Notes: a model not told the origin generated them from the sequence alone. A stretch of 64,000 nucleotides of DNA from Macrocystis pyrifera (GCA_031763025.1 JASSKH010000023.1:4057501-4121500), one strand, 5' to 3'. Counted from the first letter of the stretch, positions 44,503 to 58,060 are shown. Program-made: numbers and translations.

Positions 44503-45150
44503 CTTTTTCAGCACAGGCGCCACAACCATAGACGTCCACATTTTGTTGTTGACAATTTTGAAATCCGCTCCAGGTCTCACAGCCCACGGCAGCCTCGTCT
44601 CCGGCGCACCATCTGCGTTGACGTCTCGCTCTTGTCCAGCGTCGATCTGAGATTCTTTCAGTCTGATGGCCTCGCGAGAGGTGAGGGGCAGCGACAGAGA
44701 AGCCGGCATGGCCTTGAGCTTGATCCGAGGGAACCACTCCCGCTGCTGAGGCTCCAGCTTGGCTCCGCAAGCGTATTTCCCTGCTGCGACCCCAGTATTT
44801 CGCGAGAGTAACTCGCTCAGCCTGCGCCGCGTAGAGCCATCGCAGGTTTTTTGTCTTTTTTTCGTTTGCGCAGCAGCAAGCGGGCCCGGCGGTGCTGTGC
44901 TGCCACTGCTCCTGCTTCCACCGCCGCTGTTGTTGCCGCTGCTGCTTCCGTTATGAGTGTTGGCGTCAACAGCAGCAGCAGCAGCAGCAGCAGCAGTGTC
45001 CGCCGAATACGGCTCACCAGCAGTTGCTGCCGGAGGTGGTCGTATTGGATTCGCAGTGAACGATGATGATCTGTCCGCATTTTCTGCTGCTGGTGCTGCT
45101 GCTGTGCCCGAGGGTAGGTTTTGCAGCCCGGCCGCCGTGGGTCGCGCCAT
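44503..45150 (-). CDS. First exon of an unrecognised host gene
   Basis: An ATG at 45150 opens 216 codons that end exactly at a strong donor, AAAAAG|GTAGGT, in phase 0. The first 100 residues are low complexity (Ala, Ser, Gly, Asn; one Ala run comes from a CTG/CAG tract at 44970-44996). A basic patch KKRQK follows, which could be a nuclear signal, then RRRLSELLSRNTGV and a less biased half with REWFPRIKLKAM, LTSREAIRLKESQID, LPWAVRPGADFKIVNNKMW and VVAPVLKK. I do not recognise the family. A longer start upstream would need a non-ATG codon. A TATA-like sequence lies about 50 bp upstream. No second exon was found; the likely intron is filled by repeat copy C4. Confidence 0.6.
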
Positions 45151-45195
45151 GCCGGCAACCCCCACCAGCTGCTATTCTACGCCTCCCTCTCTCTC

Positions 45196-45205
45196 TTTAT
45201 AATAT
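45196..45205 (-). promoter_or_regulatory. Possible TATA box of the 44.5-kb gene
   Basis: On the minus strand the sequence TATTATAAAG lies about 50 bp before the ATG at 45150, with a GA/CT-rich stretch between. Position and composition fit a core promoter, but AT-rich motifs are common in this window. Confidence 0.25.
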
Positions 45206-48200
45206 GTCTTGTCGCTTTGTGCACTCCTGTTCGTAGCGGCAGCCCGCTGGCGGCTCCTCGCTGGGTAGCTACTTGTCGTGTTCGAGGGCTCCCTTGACTG
45301 CATGCAGCCTGTTGGCTTTTGGGCTTTATTTACACCATTGTTATAAATGTATGTAGGCTTTATCAATGGGGGACATCGGGCCATGAAGTTTCCGGGGGTA
45401 CATTTTTACTCTTTTTACCAGTATGTATTATAGCTTTGTTCAAGGGGATCATCCAGCACAGAAAAACGTACTTCATATCTTCGATCGTAGTGCCTTGTGC
45501 TTTCCGTGCTGTTCGTTGTGCGTTGGTTGGTTGCAACATAACTTTGGATTTTGGTTGCATATGGTCCACACCTTCTACATGGCATGGCAGCTGCCACCAC
45601 AGACAGCATGAATCTGGGAGCTACAGCCAGTAGACAGTAGCAGTAGTAGACCGAGCTGTGCCCTGTTCTTGGTATCGGCACTATACATACATGCCGTATC
45701 ATACCCCGGTGGCTTGGTAGGTGGTCCGCGTGCAAGATCAATTTCGTGGGTTCAAGTCTCACCGAGTGCATGCTCGTAGGGGCTTTTTCTTGCATAAAAG
45801 GGATTGATTAGCGGAAAGCGCGAGAGCGTGAGTTAGCTACATTCGATGAAAATCGACGAGCAGTGGGAATGCTGAACCCTATGCGCGACAAAAAATAAAG
45901 GCAAGTACCGGGGGGGAGAAGGGACGACACCTGTGACCACGGCTTGTCCAGAAGATCGTCGAGGGTAAAACCTCCTACGAGTGGGCTGGAAAGTAGAAGT
46001 GATGATGAAAAAAAAAAAAAAAAAAAAAAAAAATACCTGGTATCTAAATACTATTAATATCAATTATAGTGTGAATAGTATCAACGTATCATCGCCAGCC
46101 ACACAGCAGCGCATCTCAAATGCTCAACCAAAATCACAGCGCGCCCCCAACATCTCCCAGCAGACAGCACAAAACAAGAGGAAGAGCATATTATGTTGTT
46201 GTTTTCTTCACATCCTTTCTACCCGTCGACATCCAGCACAACCAGTCAGTGTCCGTGCCGATTCTTCAATCCTAGAGGGATACAAGTTCTGTGGTCACAA
46301 AGCTACGCCACAGAGATACTACGTTGCCGCGTATGCAATGCATATTATGGACCTTGCAGATTGTGATAATACGATAAAACGAAGCGGTACTCGTACATAA
46401 AATACTGCCGCTGTTACATCCATTGGAAATTGGAAGTCGTGGAGGTCTTGGTGACCCATACTGCTGACTATTTTCAATACTACAAGTAGTATAGTATATA
46501 TATATATATATATGTACCTGGTATATCACATGCATACCAGGTACCACCAGGTAAACAGAAATCATGTACCAATATGGACGGTAATTTAAGAAATGTTTCG
46601 TGTTCGTGTTAATATTTAAACGCTCCTTATATTTACGTTCAGTGTGTTGCGTTCGCTCTCCGTTGACATCCAACACACCCACAGCAGCAGTGTCGTGCAG
46701 ATTCTTCATCCTACCTACTGCATGTACCAGGTGTAATATATAGTGTTGTATTCTCATGTCCGAAATATTGAGTCCGTGGTCACAGGACAGGCTACAAGAA
46801 GCTCTACTACTGTGGTCAAGGTCACACGGCACAAGACCAAGATACCGCATAGTATTCATAGAATGTGTATGTGAAAAAACTAAAAAATGCGCGTCAGCCA
46901 GCCGCGTCACAGACAGTTCAACCGATCGGTCGATATACTCAACTTTGCAAGCTGCATGATGACCGTTCGCGCGTTTTCATCTGGCCGGTGACTCCCCTGG
47001 AAGCTACCAGGGTCAACGAGACGATAATACTTAGATTTCCAATAGATTTCGGCCAGTACCATCTCGTGCACTGAAACATAACAGCAAGCAGTTCGCACGT
47101 GAGCGCCGGGGTACACAAGACATTCGAAAGTTGTTCATAGCAGTTCACGTGTGAGGCCCAGGGCACAGCAGACACTGGAAAGCGCGTATGATACAGTATA
47201 GGCCCGCCAATAAGAAGGTGCCCAATAAGACCATAATGCTCACTTTTTTTGGACAACGCTAAAAAAAATTAAAAAACGGCTCACAGTGGTGAATTCTACA
47301 CTAAATCCTACCGGTATATAATAATAGTCTATGCTCAAGGTTTTGTTTGAAGATGGCGCCCCAATAAGAATCTCAGGCTTGCCCAGATATTAGGTGTTTC
47401 TTGTTGGCGAGCCCATATTGTACACGTCATATCCTATTGATCGGTACTCCTGTGTAAATGTTGCAGCAGGTCTTGACTTACTACTACTGTAACCTGTAGG
47501 AGGGTCTCGGGCGTAGCCGTAGATACCCTGCGAGCCACTGTTATAAATGTGGCGCCCTGGGGGGGGAGACCGGGCCAAGAAGCTGGCTGCGCTCCCTGCG
47601 TCCAGCGTTGGTTGGAGTAATTCCCAGCGGGATCAGCTCTGACAAAACACTTGTACGGACGCGTGTTTGGGGGACCTCAATATCGTGCATGTATGTTCTC
47701 TTGACCTCTTGATATTTCTTCTCCCCGAATTCAGAAAATAAATATTTATAACTCTCTTTCCTGATGGTTCCCAAACTCGAAATTTTTATTGTAGATTGTG
47801 GATCGCATGATATGCTTGCTCGAAGGTCGACTCGAATTTCAGAAAATAAATACCTCTGCTCAATATTATTTCTTGCAAGCTGTGCCTATTGATCCACACC
47901 ACCGCCTGGACTCTCTACATGGCACTATGATAGCACATGAGCATGCTTCGTGAAAAAGGAGTGTGTCTTTCCGTACGTAGGGACGGGCAGGGTTCCGGTT
48001 TCCATCGTCGCTCGGAACCGGAGCCATGAGCCCACGTGGGCTTTCTTAGAGGCGAGGGGAGACATTCTGCGATATACAGATATCGGCAGACGTGCTTTCC
48101 CGCATATATACACTACCACCATATGAACCAGGCAAACTACAACCTATTGGTGGCTGTTGTATGAAAAACACACTATACACACACCTGTAAAATTGCAGAG

Positions 48201-48784
48201 GGTGGTCCAAAATGTGCAGGTCGTGCCGTATCCAGTACGATGTGACAGAACATGACATCATCGCATTGTCTACGATAATAATGTGATGTATTAACAGCGT
48301 ATCTGTGTCGTCGTATTTTCGTGGACCACACGACCACACATAGAGAGCTTGTACGGTATCTCTCTACGGTTCTGCCAGGTACTTGTAATAATAGAGAATA
48401 TAATAACACGTAGAGATAAATTTCAGGCAGTGAATTCAACCACCTGGGGTATTTATTTTCTGAATTCGGGGGGACGAAATGTCGAGGATTAAAGAATAGG
48501 AACGGCCACTGCTTGGTTGTGCTATTATTATTAATAATAGATGTTGACGGTGTTCTGTTCTGTGTTATGGTATCCCCTCTCCCCTGCAACAACAGTTGCG
48601 ACATGTAACGGTTGAAGAACACACACAGCAGCAGCAGCAGACGAGATCTTGTTGAAGTACTGCTCGTACGTGTTTTTTTTCTCTCGCCGTTTTCCTGGTT
48701 TCGGGGGCTTTTCTTACGTACACTTTTGACGTTTTCCGAGCTTTCGGGTCGCGGAGTTTTTCTTCTCGGCATCTTTGGCGCTTT
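45206..48784. other. 3.6-kb spacer, no gene supported
   Basis: Contains the poly(A) run, a Pol III-like A/B box pair near 45710-45790, two related segments (46200-46340 and 46650-46820) and GAATTCAGAAAATAAATA at 47731 with a relative at 47832. A 212-residue reverse ORF at 46272-46910 has no recognisable domain. Confidence 0.5.
45983..46033 (+). repeat. Poly(A) run of about 25
   Basis: GATGATG then an A run, then TACCTGG. No upstream element boundary is clear. Confidence 0.7.
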
Positions 48785-51700
48785 CTGTTTGTTTTCTTGG
48801 GCCGGGTTGGGGATGGTTCTTGCGTATATCGTCCTTCCGACCCGCCCGCTCAGTGCCGGGGCTGGTCTGGGTAATCGGGTGATAAGTGTAGGGGCAGTAT
48901 ATGGCCCTAGGGACCGACTTCTGCGCTATGCAGGTAGTTGTTCTGGCTCTGCTCTGGTCACACTCACACAAGGTGCTTCAAGGTGGCCATTCTTGTATGA
49001 ATTGCTTGCTTGCTAGCCGAACGTCTTCTGAACGAAGGGGCGAGACATTAATCAGCCAGGCAGCAAAGATGAAGGGACGCTTGCTACGAAGTATAACGCG
49101 GCAACAGGGGAGAGGGGATGCCGCAACACAAGCCCACCCTGATGAAGGACCGTGAAATGCAGATTCAAAGACCCAGGCATGAAGCAAACCCATCCGGAGA
49201 ACTCGGAGAGTGGATCGAAGATGCGGCGCTTCACAACACACTCCCACACCTCTAACTTGTAAGGTTGAAAAGCCGATTACACGTGTACACTGTGAATCAG
49301 ACAACAATAAGTCCGAAAATAAGGGTACGCGAAAGTAGACAAAACAACTACAACTACACGGACGCTAAATCGAGGAACAAAACTCGAGGAAGCGGTGTCG
49401 CTCGCGTAATCAGGAGCGACACAAGCTATTAATAAGGCTAGACGAGCATTGTACCGTTAGTTGGCTGAAAGTACCTGAGAGAGAAACACAAAGGAAAAAA
49501 ACTACCCATTACCCTACCCAATGCGAAGGCACTGGGTGCTTCGAAGATATGAAAAACAAACGGGGGGGTGATGCAACGGAACATATACTGGCGCTATGGA
49601 GCTCACTCGAACAGTGAGAACAGTGTCGGAATAGGGGAATTCACGCCATGAGAAAACCCAAGACAGTCACGACCCGACCCCACAGAAGAGGGCGGAAAGG
49701 ACGCGTGCGAGCATTTGCCGACACTGAGCGCGATAAAACACGAAATATTTAAAGGGCAGACATCGTCACGGTCTATGCAATATCGCGCGGGAGAGGGCGG
49801 AATGCAAACTGTATCTGAAGAACGAAATCTATCACCTCGGCCTGCTTGGGGATACTAAGAAGGCGGAGGGGGAACGCAGGAACGGAAAATGTGGTCAGAC
49901 CTAAACCTAGGGCAACCAGTAAGATGCGTATAAAAAGGCTCCCGAACACGGCCTCTGGAAAACCAGAGAAAGGGCAAGGGATATAAGAAAAAAACTGGTA
50001 CGACTGGTCACGCTGGTCCTAAAAAACCGAGATAGGTCACAAGAAGGGAATACGAAGCGAACGAACGCTCTCGCCGCTCTCGAAGAGGGGGCGATAACAA
50101 TCGTAGACAGGGAACGCAGGAGACCCGTGATCGAATGTGAAGAAGGCGGGAATTATCCCAGCCGTATGCCCAAACGGTGCAAGAACTCAGCAGCAGCCGG
50201 TTGCCGTTAAAGAAGGGAAACGACAAGATAATTCGCGAAAAACCAAACGAGCAATCCACCTACTGGTACAACATAACGAATTAGCAGAACCACGAAAACA
50301 GTGACACGATACCAACCCCAGCCCCGGTGACTACAGAAGAGACGCATGCGAAAACTATGATTGGCTACGGGGACGTGTCCAAGTCGGTAGAGCCAGCTAG
50401 TTCAGCTCCGCGGGACTCGTCGACGTTGCAATCACAAAACCACGCATGAGGGGGCTTCTTTGGTGCACTTACACCACGAGCCGCGAACGGCTCCAGGAAG
50501 ATAGGCCGAGCTTGACCGGTCCGAAGTCGTCCAAGGAGCGAACTACGCACTGTCCAGGAGTTGAAGTGTGCGCTGCTGCTTTTTTTCCGAGCCACCAAAG
50601 ATTATCTTGACCCTTGTACCAGAGGTAGGCACCGATAGGCAGGACGGTGCCGCTGAACCGGCGAGTCCACGTTTTCTGGTCGGCGTAGCTGTATCCAGGA
50701 GACAGGAAACGGGCGCCCTTGACGCGGGCGAGTTCGTGTTGAGCGGCACCCACGCGCAGACGGCGGTACGCCCTCTTTGCCCACGAAGTTGTTGGGGCGC
50801 GCCGGCCCAGTCGTTGAGGATGTGTCAACGACAGTGAAAGAGGTCCGGTTCACGTTCCTAAGACGGCCGCAGGACGCCTTTCCAGTGTGTTTCGTAGAGA
50901 ACGACGATGACTCCGCCCCGGCCTCGTACGGACCGGTGGCTAGAAATCTTGTCAACCTCTAAAAGCTCGATGGGCACGGAAATGTCGTCGGCGGTGACGT
51001 GGAAGGGGGGGGATTTGGTAGCGTGGTTGTTGAGGACTTATTGCGTTAGTCCAGCAGGAACGCATCGGGGTAGGCCGATTATGTCGTGTAGGTCGGTACA
51101 AGGTTTTCAGCGGGCTACCAAGACGCGTCAGTGGGCGTCAGCGCCCGGCATGTCGTTAGGGAGGTCCAAGCACAGCAGTTTGGCAGCCAGAGGGCGGCCG
51201 TCCGATGTGGAGTCGGAGGACCCGGGGCCAACAGCTAATATTTTGAAAGGACCCGCCCAGTTGGGCGATAGCTTCGCCTTGAGAACACTGTCGTCTGTGC
51301 CAAATTTGACACCCTGGCGAATGGTGGCAGCGATGTCGTGAATCCATACCAGCCACCGATGGTGTACGTGGGGAGTAGTTTGAGTGTGTCTGAGAGCGCT
51401 GAGTGACGGCGCTCTACGCGAGAGACAGTGATCGCGTGTTGTTCGTGAACCAGCGCATATGCACGCCGTTGGTGGTCGGCGGCGAAGTCGAAGTATTCCC
51501 GTTGGTTGCGGACGAGGCTATGGTGGCCTCGGGCGTAGGGTTGTTCGAAAATGGTGATGGGTAGGCGAGGGAGGCGGTGTATGTGCACCTCATTGGGGGC
51601 CAACCCGGTCGCGTCGCTGGCGGAGTTTTCATAACCAAATTTCACTTGCGGTAAGTGCATGTCCCAGTCGTCCTGTATTTCGTTGCAGACTATTGCTAGC

Positions 51701-52883
51701 ATCTGAGCCACGGTATGATTGACGCGCTCAACGCCGCCGTTGCCGTTAGGATGACAGGCGCTTGTGGCGATTTTTTTCATGCCCAGGGCTTTGTACAGGG
51801 CATGTGACAGCTTGGAGTAGAAGTGTAGTCCATTGTCGGAGGGGAGGTTGACCGGACACTGCCAAAGAGGTATGTACTGGTGGACTAAGACGTCGACGGT
51901 GGCTTCAGCCGTGGATTCCGCAGCCGAGATGGTGTACATGTCTGCGCGCCGGCTCAAGCTATCAGAGAAGAGAAGGATGTAGCAGTTGTCTCGAAGCGTG
52001 ACGAAGAGAGGGCCAAAGTAGTCGACGCTCACCGCTACACCAGAGCCAGACGGCAAGGGGACGGAGATTACGGGCCAGCGTACCGTCTGCCCTGAAGACT
52101 TTCGCGCCTGACATTGTAGACAACGACTACGCCACCACCGCGTGCAGCTACTATGTCAATCCACCAATATAAGCGTTCGAGCATAGAGAGCGTTCGAGCG
52201 ACACATTTTGTGGCACAGGACACGTTTCGGAAATTTTGGTCTGTGTTTAGGTGTATGGCGTATTTCGTGCGTCCTGCCAACCCCCCCCCCCCCCCGCTCA
52301 GGAGCCGGGGGCGATCTGGGTTAAGTTGACTACTCCTACCGGGGTACAGAACCGCCTTTCGTGAGGGTGGTATGGCGATGGCTTCCATTGACGTACTATT
52401 CCTGTCCCTTACGGCTAGGCCTCCCTTCACTTATTTTTCTTTGCGTCCCTTGTCGGCTTCGTAACCTTGCCGTTCAGAGGTGTGGGAGTGGGTTTTGAGG
52501 AGCCGCATCTTCGACTTTCCAGGTATGTTTTACAGTTCGTGGAATCGGGGTTTTCATGAATTTCCCATATTTCTGAACATACAACTCATCAGAGTGGGCT
52601 AGTGTTATGGTACTGCTTTCGATGATGCAGACAGAGCGATAATCACCTGGGTACAGGTATTAGGGTCGTATTAGTAGTACTTGAGAGGCGTATCTTGGAT
52701 AGAAAAGAAGGGGTTTTCTAGCGATGCACGAGCCTCTCGCTCTCAGTCTCTCATCATGCTCGAAAAGAATAAAGCTGTTCATCTTCTATCTCTAAGCAAT
52801 CAACACACTTGAGTACCAACCAGTACCTACCCAATAGACAAACCTGGCAAGGGATACAACGTACCCCGACCTTGAGCCTTACA
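48785..52883 (+). mobile_element. Outer LTR element of the TRIM-like family, split by the Gypsy relic
   Basis: Forward pieces 48785-48886 and 52195-52883 match continuous sequence at 62210-62960. The right piece ends in a 281-bp LTR (52603-52883, TGTTATGG...TTACA). No 5' LTR was found upstream. Fossil. Confidence 0.65.
48887..52194 (-). mobile_element. Ty3/Gypsy relic, 5'-truncated, nested in another LTR element
   Basis: Reverse-strand fossil: a 3' LTR of about 242 bp (48887-49128, TG...CA), a purine-rich tract beside it (CATCAGGGTGGGCTTG on the minus strand), a long 3' region, and pol remains with a recognisable integrase core (51235-52056) plus a C-terminal W-Y-K...W-W-L-G-K domain (about 50500-50700). 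The 5' part, including 5' LTR, gag and most of pol, is absent. Broken; moderately old. Confidence 0.82.
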
Positions 52884-55610
52884 ATCTACCCTGCGGTACC
52901 TGGTATAGACATCGCACAGACAGTAATCCGAAAATAATTGTGTCGCAGTGTGCACGACTTCTTTTTCAGGCCCAGCTTCAGACCCTGTGTCGTTCGTACC
53001 GATGTAGTGGCGGAGACGTCGCCAGGAAGAAGTCGCGGAGAAGTCACCGTGGTGAGGTCGCGAGGCGAGAGTCCTTTGTAGCCGTCGTATCGGCCGACGT
53101 AAGCCGAGAAGAATTCTTCGTTGATATTTACCAAGGAGATGCTAGACCTAGTCTGACTCGGTGGGGAGGATTGCTTGGCCGGTAAAGTGTCTTTCGCGCG
53201 TGCGTGTTTCGAGATCTACGATATGTATCTCCGACCCCGTCTTCCACACAGCATCTATTTACTATACGCACACGTATGTGTGTCCTACGCACTAATTTCG
53301 GTACAACAGTTAGTGGGTGTGGTGCAGGCCAATCGCACCTAACGTTCTTTCTTATCCACACACGGTGGTAAACACACCTGGCATATCTTTAGTTTAGACG
53401 GGTCCAACATATTTGGCCACTGTTCTATTTAACGTGCCCTCTCTCTCAAGTCGGGGTACCACTACGTACTCTGCACCAGGTAAATGTATTAGAAAATGGT
53501 TTCCTCACGCTTCTCATGCAAAATTCGAGATAAAAAATGAACAAAACTATTAATAATTTCATGAGAATACGCTATAAACTCTACAGCAGTACACTTTTTC
53601 GACCTCATGTGCTCTCAGTGGTTGCCGTGTTGCATCTACTGCAAGTGGGTATAAATTTTTCAATAGGGGGCGGTGTCATCATGCATGCTGGAAGAGATCG
53701 GTGTTTATACGTAGTAATATTTAATGCACCTTGTGTATATGTTGTTGGGTTCGTTTGGTGTTTGGGTGCTGACTCGAGACGGTTCAATGATGGTTTATTT
53801 TAGTACATATTTTACTACAGTAGTAGACCACAACTTCAAGTCAGCTTATCATACCTATTGCCGTAATGTCGTGCCACATCAAGCACCCATCTGCATACCG
53901 CAAGCACATAATATTTACGGGCGCGCAAGCACACAGTGTCCTCGCTCTCCCTCGACATCCACGCGTAGTGCCCCCGCCTTTTTAGTGACGGTCTAGCTTT
54001 GAGAGGTGTGACTTTTTCTGTGTGATCCTGTGTCTTCGTGTCAAACTGTCTTCCTGTCGCTTGCCTGAGGGCTATTCGCCCCCAAAAACGTAGGTGCAGG
54101 GGCGCTGGGAAAAAACAGAGTGCTCCTCGGTGGTTTAAAAATCCCCGTGAACGCACCCGGCACCCCACCGCGCCTAACGCGCCAATTCAACTTTCCCCAT
54201 TGCCCCTTCATTCGTGCTCTTCGCCACACCGTCTAATACGGCACCTGTATGTGCGAGGGGATAATATGTGGCATGGCGGGTGGGCTGGGGGGGGGGGAAA
54301 AGGGGGGGGGCTGGGTGGAGGGGGGTCGGAGGGGTGGGGGGTGGGGGGGCCTGGGGGGTCGGCAAGGAGGGGGGGTCGGTTGGGCGTGGCTAGGAGATCG
54401 GAGGGTAGGGGGGGGTTGGGGAGGGGGGTCCCCTCGGAGTCACTGCAAAAGTAATTGATCTTGCGCTTTGTTCGCACGTCGACTGGGCGCGCAGGCGTGT
54501 AGCGAGCGCCTCTGTTATAAACGTTCTTGGCCTTGGCGACCATCGGCCCTCGCCGCCTTTAAGCAGCAACTATCGTACTATCACAACTTTAATATAATGG
54601 TTTGCCACAGCAGTTCACTTGCAACACTGCTGTCTTTCCGCCTCGGTCGTTTGAAGGGACTTTCCGCGGTAAGAGCTGTGGCGACGGTACCGTGCCGCCG
54701 ACGGCACTATCATCGTCCTCCTGACGTGACGGCGATAGTGATCTCCAGCAAGAAGCAGCAGAATAGTAGTGGTGTATATCGTCCTATCGACGTCAATACC
54801 GTCCTGCCATCGGACGTTGATATCGTCCTATACAGCAGTGCACGCTACCATAGAGAGAGGTATACACCTGCTACTACTGTGGTATTAGTATTTTCTGAGT
54901 TAGCTCACTTCGAGGAGCTCTACACTCCACCGAAAAAGCCTGATCTCTACAAAACCGAAAGTGCAGCCCGACGAGCAATCCCGTGGTTTGGGTATCTACT
55001 ATTGTACAAGGGTGAACGCACCAATTCAATGTTATTCCATCGATACATGCCGAGGAGCTCCGGTGATGATACAGCAGGGGTTGCACTTTTTTGGCCGAAA
55101 TATTTTCTGAATGGCCGGGCTCCTTAACGCTAAGTCGTCCGAACGCTTTTAGTTTTTCTGGCGATACTGCAGCAGTAGTAGTATTATTATTTTGTGCCCC
55201 GTTAATAGGCCATGGGATTGTTCATCTCGGGATATACGTTCCATTTTTTTCACAAACTGGTTTATATTGGGTAACATGCAGAGATGGAGCTCTTCAAGCG
55301 AGGTACCTCAGATCGTCTTATCGAGTAGACGGTGCAGGTCGTCCTTCCGGCGATGATACATATCGTCTTATCGAGACGGTGATATCGCCGTGCGAAGTAT
55401 TAATACCACTGCTGTGGAATATCTGCATTTACTACCGTACCTGGTACAGCAGTATTAATAGTATTGATCCTGCCCGGTAATAGGGCTGGTGTGTGCCCTG
55501 TATTTCGAGCTATATAATGCTCTCCACACGAGGAGCTCAACACATCACTCTATACTCTATATACCCCTAATTTTTCGACTCCGAAGAAGTTCTCTTCGTT
55601 CAACCCTAAA
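52884..55610. other. 2.7-kb spacer
   Basis: G-rich tract at 54285-54432 and a region (54700-55400) with repeated TATCGTCCT/ATCGTCTTATCGA motifs in both directions. A 219-residue forward ORF (54468-55127) overlaps that region; not recognised. Confidence 0.5.
54285..54432 (+). repeat. G-rich tract with many G runs
   Basis: About 150 bp with at least a dozen runs of four or more G separated by one to six bases. Open frames here are compositional. Confidence 0.85.
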
Positions 55611-56106
55611 TGTGATATGAGTAGAGTATTCATGGGCTATAGATATAGATAATACGTTGCAGTCTTGTAGTCTCACGAATACGTTTCCAAAGAATGGATT
55701 AACCCGGCGGATATTCCGTTAGTTGAGAGTAACGTTCTCTTAGGAATGTTCCCTAGGGCAGAAAACCCCTTAGACGAGAGTAATGTTCCTTAGCGCAGAT
55801 AGGACCACAAAGTGAGATATTCTTATATTAGCAGAAGAACGATTGGTAGCCATAGGAAAGTTCTGTAGGCGTACATCAGATAAGAGGAATTTAGGAGAGC
55901 TTGTGGCGTGGGGTGGGACGAGTATATCTGGGCGTCGAGTCCCGCCCCCCTACCTCTCACTTCTCTACCAGAGCACCTCCTCAGCTCTCGCCATCAATAA
56001 GAAGATCTAAATCAGAAGAAGCGAAGCACTGCTTTCCAGCTGCCAGAACAACCTGCGTCCCTTGCCACTACCCTTACCACTACCCTAGAGCGGGCTCCGC
56101 ATCACA
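55611..56106 (+). repeat. 5' LTR of the 2.95-kb element
   Basis: 496 bp, TG...CA ends, contains AATAAG-type AT-rich and pyrimidine-rich segments; matches 58061-58556. Confidence 0.92.
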
Positions 56107-58060
56107 TCTGGCGTCGTCGCTACGCCTTGGTCTCCCGCAGCCTTTGGCTCCACAACTTCAGCACCACCATCCTACCCTCCGGAACACACATATGGTACAA
56201 GGCGCGCGACGGCCTTTGGTGGCTGGGCAAGGTCGCCCACAGCTCACCCCCTGACGCCTCTTCGGGAACTCCGCCGGAGTCTTCACCGGGAAGCTCCTAC
56301 ATCGTCCGGTTCCTGGACGACCCCGGCCCGATCAAGATCGACCTCCAACCCGCCCGCTACACTACATCACGGAACGCCGTATACGGATCGTGGTGTCTTC
56401 AACGCCATGGGAATGGGAGCCTAGCACGTGGGGTGCTGCGGAACTCTGATGTGTCCCGCGGAACCCCCACCGTTTCCACTCCCCCCCCTGGTTAGCCTTA
56501 GTTTAGTCTTTTGTTAGTTCTGGGTATTTGGTTCTGGTTAGTCTGCAATATCTTAAGAGTAGTTCTTCAGGGCTAGTCTTCAATAGTCATCAGCAGTCAT
56601 CTTCTTGGGAGTGTTTGTTTCCATCTACCGCCACCGGTATCGCTTGACCGACCCCGTGTTGGCTACCGATCCGAGGCCGTGTATGTTTCCTTTTTGGGTG
56701 TGTTTGGGAGTATCATCGTCCCCCCTCCCCCCCGTTTGTTTTTCTTCTTATCGCCTACGGCTCCGTGTAACCTCCTTACGTTCAGGCCACTGACTCGTAG
56801 CGATACCTTCATTTGCATTTGTGTTTGTACTCCACTGGCCTACAGCCAATTATCGGCGATATCACGCCGAGGTAAAATCGTGTTGTAGCCTGAGCTGTAC
56901 TCTGACCTTAGTCGACTTCCGCCGACCTGTGTTTCAGACGGTCCTCGAGCTAAGACTATATCGAGCTTCCAGCTCACCCGTGTCTCTTCCATGTTCGACA
57001 AGTAGGGTCCCGATTAGCATTGCCGCCCAGGAAGGCCGCTGAGTTATCGGCCATACATATGCGGTTCGGACACGATCGATCTCTCCTGACCTGTGTCCAG
57101 CTTTTTGTCTGTTTTCTGGTCCCGATGGTATTTCGTTTTCTCTTTCCCTTTTCTTCTTCTTTCTTTCTTGTCCGGTATCCCGCACACCCCCTCTGTCCTC
57201 TGGCAAACGACACCACGTTTAATGTCGCCCCGGTTGACCGAGTTGCACACGCTAGTTTTTGGGCCCCGCGCTATCTACAACTTCGAACTGCACGCATTAG
57301 GCCGATTTTCTTGCGGATTTTCTTGCGATTTTTTTTGCCGCCACCGTCTTTGAGTTTGTTTTTGTTGAGTTGGCTACCTTGCTACGTTTGCTGTTTTTGT
57401 TCACACCACGGACAGGTCTCCGAGACGCCGCGTTGCTTGTTGCGTCTCTCGGTTTTAGTAGTCCCTAGTACACGCAGCCCTCATAGCACTCTAGCTGTGT
57501 CCCTTCTGTCTCGCATGATGACTACCATGTTAGGACCTTCGCCACAAGACAAGGCATGGGGCCTAGCGGATATCTATATATGTTTTTGAATTGTGATCGC
57601 TGTCTCCTTTTTAGAGTTTCCTCGTTCGCCAACCCGGTTCAGCGAACAACCCTTTCGTACTTCCTTGGGCCCCAGACAATGGCTCCAGTGAAACGCTTGT
57701 ACGTCCTTCTTTTGCCTTCATTTGGGTCTTCGTTTTCTTCTTCGGCCTTCGCTTTCGGTTTCTGCCTCATTTTGCGTTCGTCTTTCTTTGTTTTCATTTT
57801 GGGTGATTTTTCCTTTCGCCTCTGGTATGAGTTCTGTGTCTCTCTCCTTTAGTCTCCCTTTCCGTCGTTGTTCGCAGCGAACACCCCCTCTTCGTAGTGT
57901 TTGGGTTTTATTACGAGGTGTGGGGGGATCTATAGCCTCATTTCTTTTGTTTCGAATAGCCGCATCTTCGACCACCTTTTTCTGGCCGTTCGGGATGAAC
58001 TTTGTCATCACCCTCCGACCATCTTGTGGTCTGCATATACGACTATTCAGGGTGGGCTAA

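Noticed and set aside
46272-46910. 212-codon reverse ORF
   Set aside because: Low-complexity hydrophobic/Tyr stretches over AT-rich repeats, no domain, no splice support.
54208-54543. Pro-rich ORFs across the G-rich tract
   Set aside because: Compositional: C-rich strand reads as Pro in every frame.
57020-57589. 189-codon forward ORF in the young LTR element
   Set aside because: No similarity to gag, pol or envelope; the interior is T-rich low complexity.
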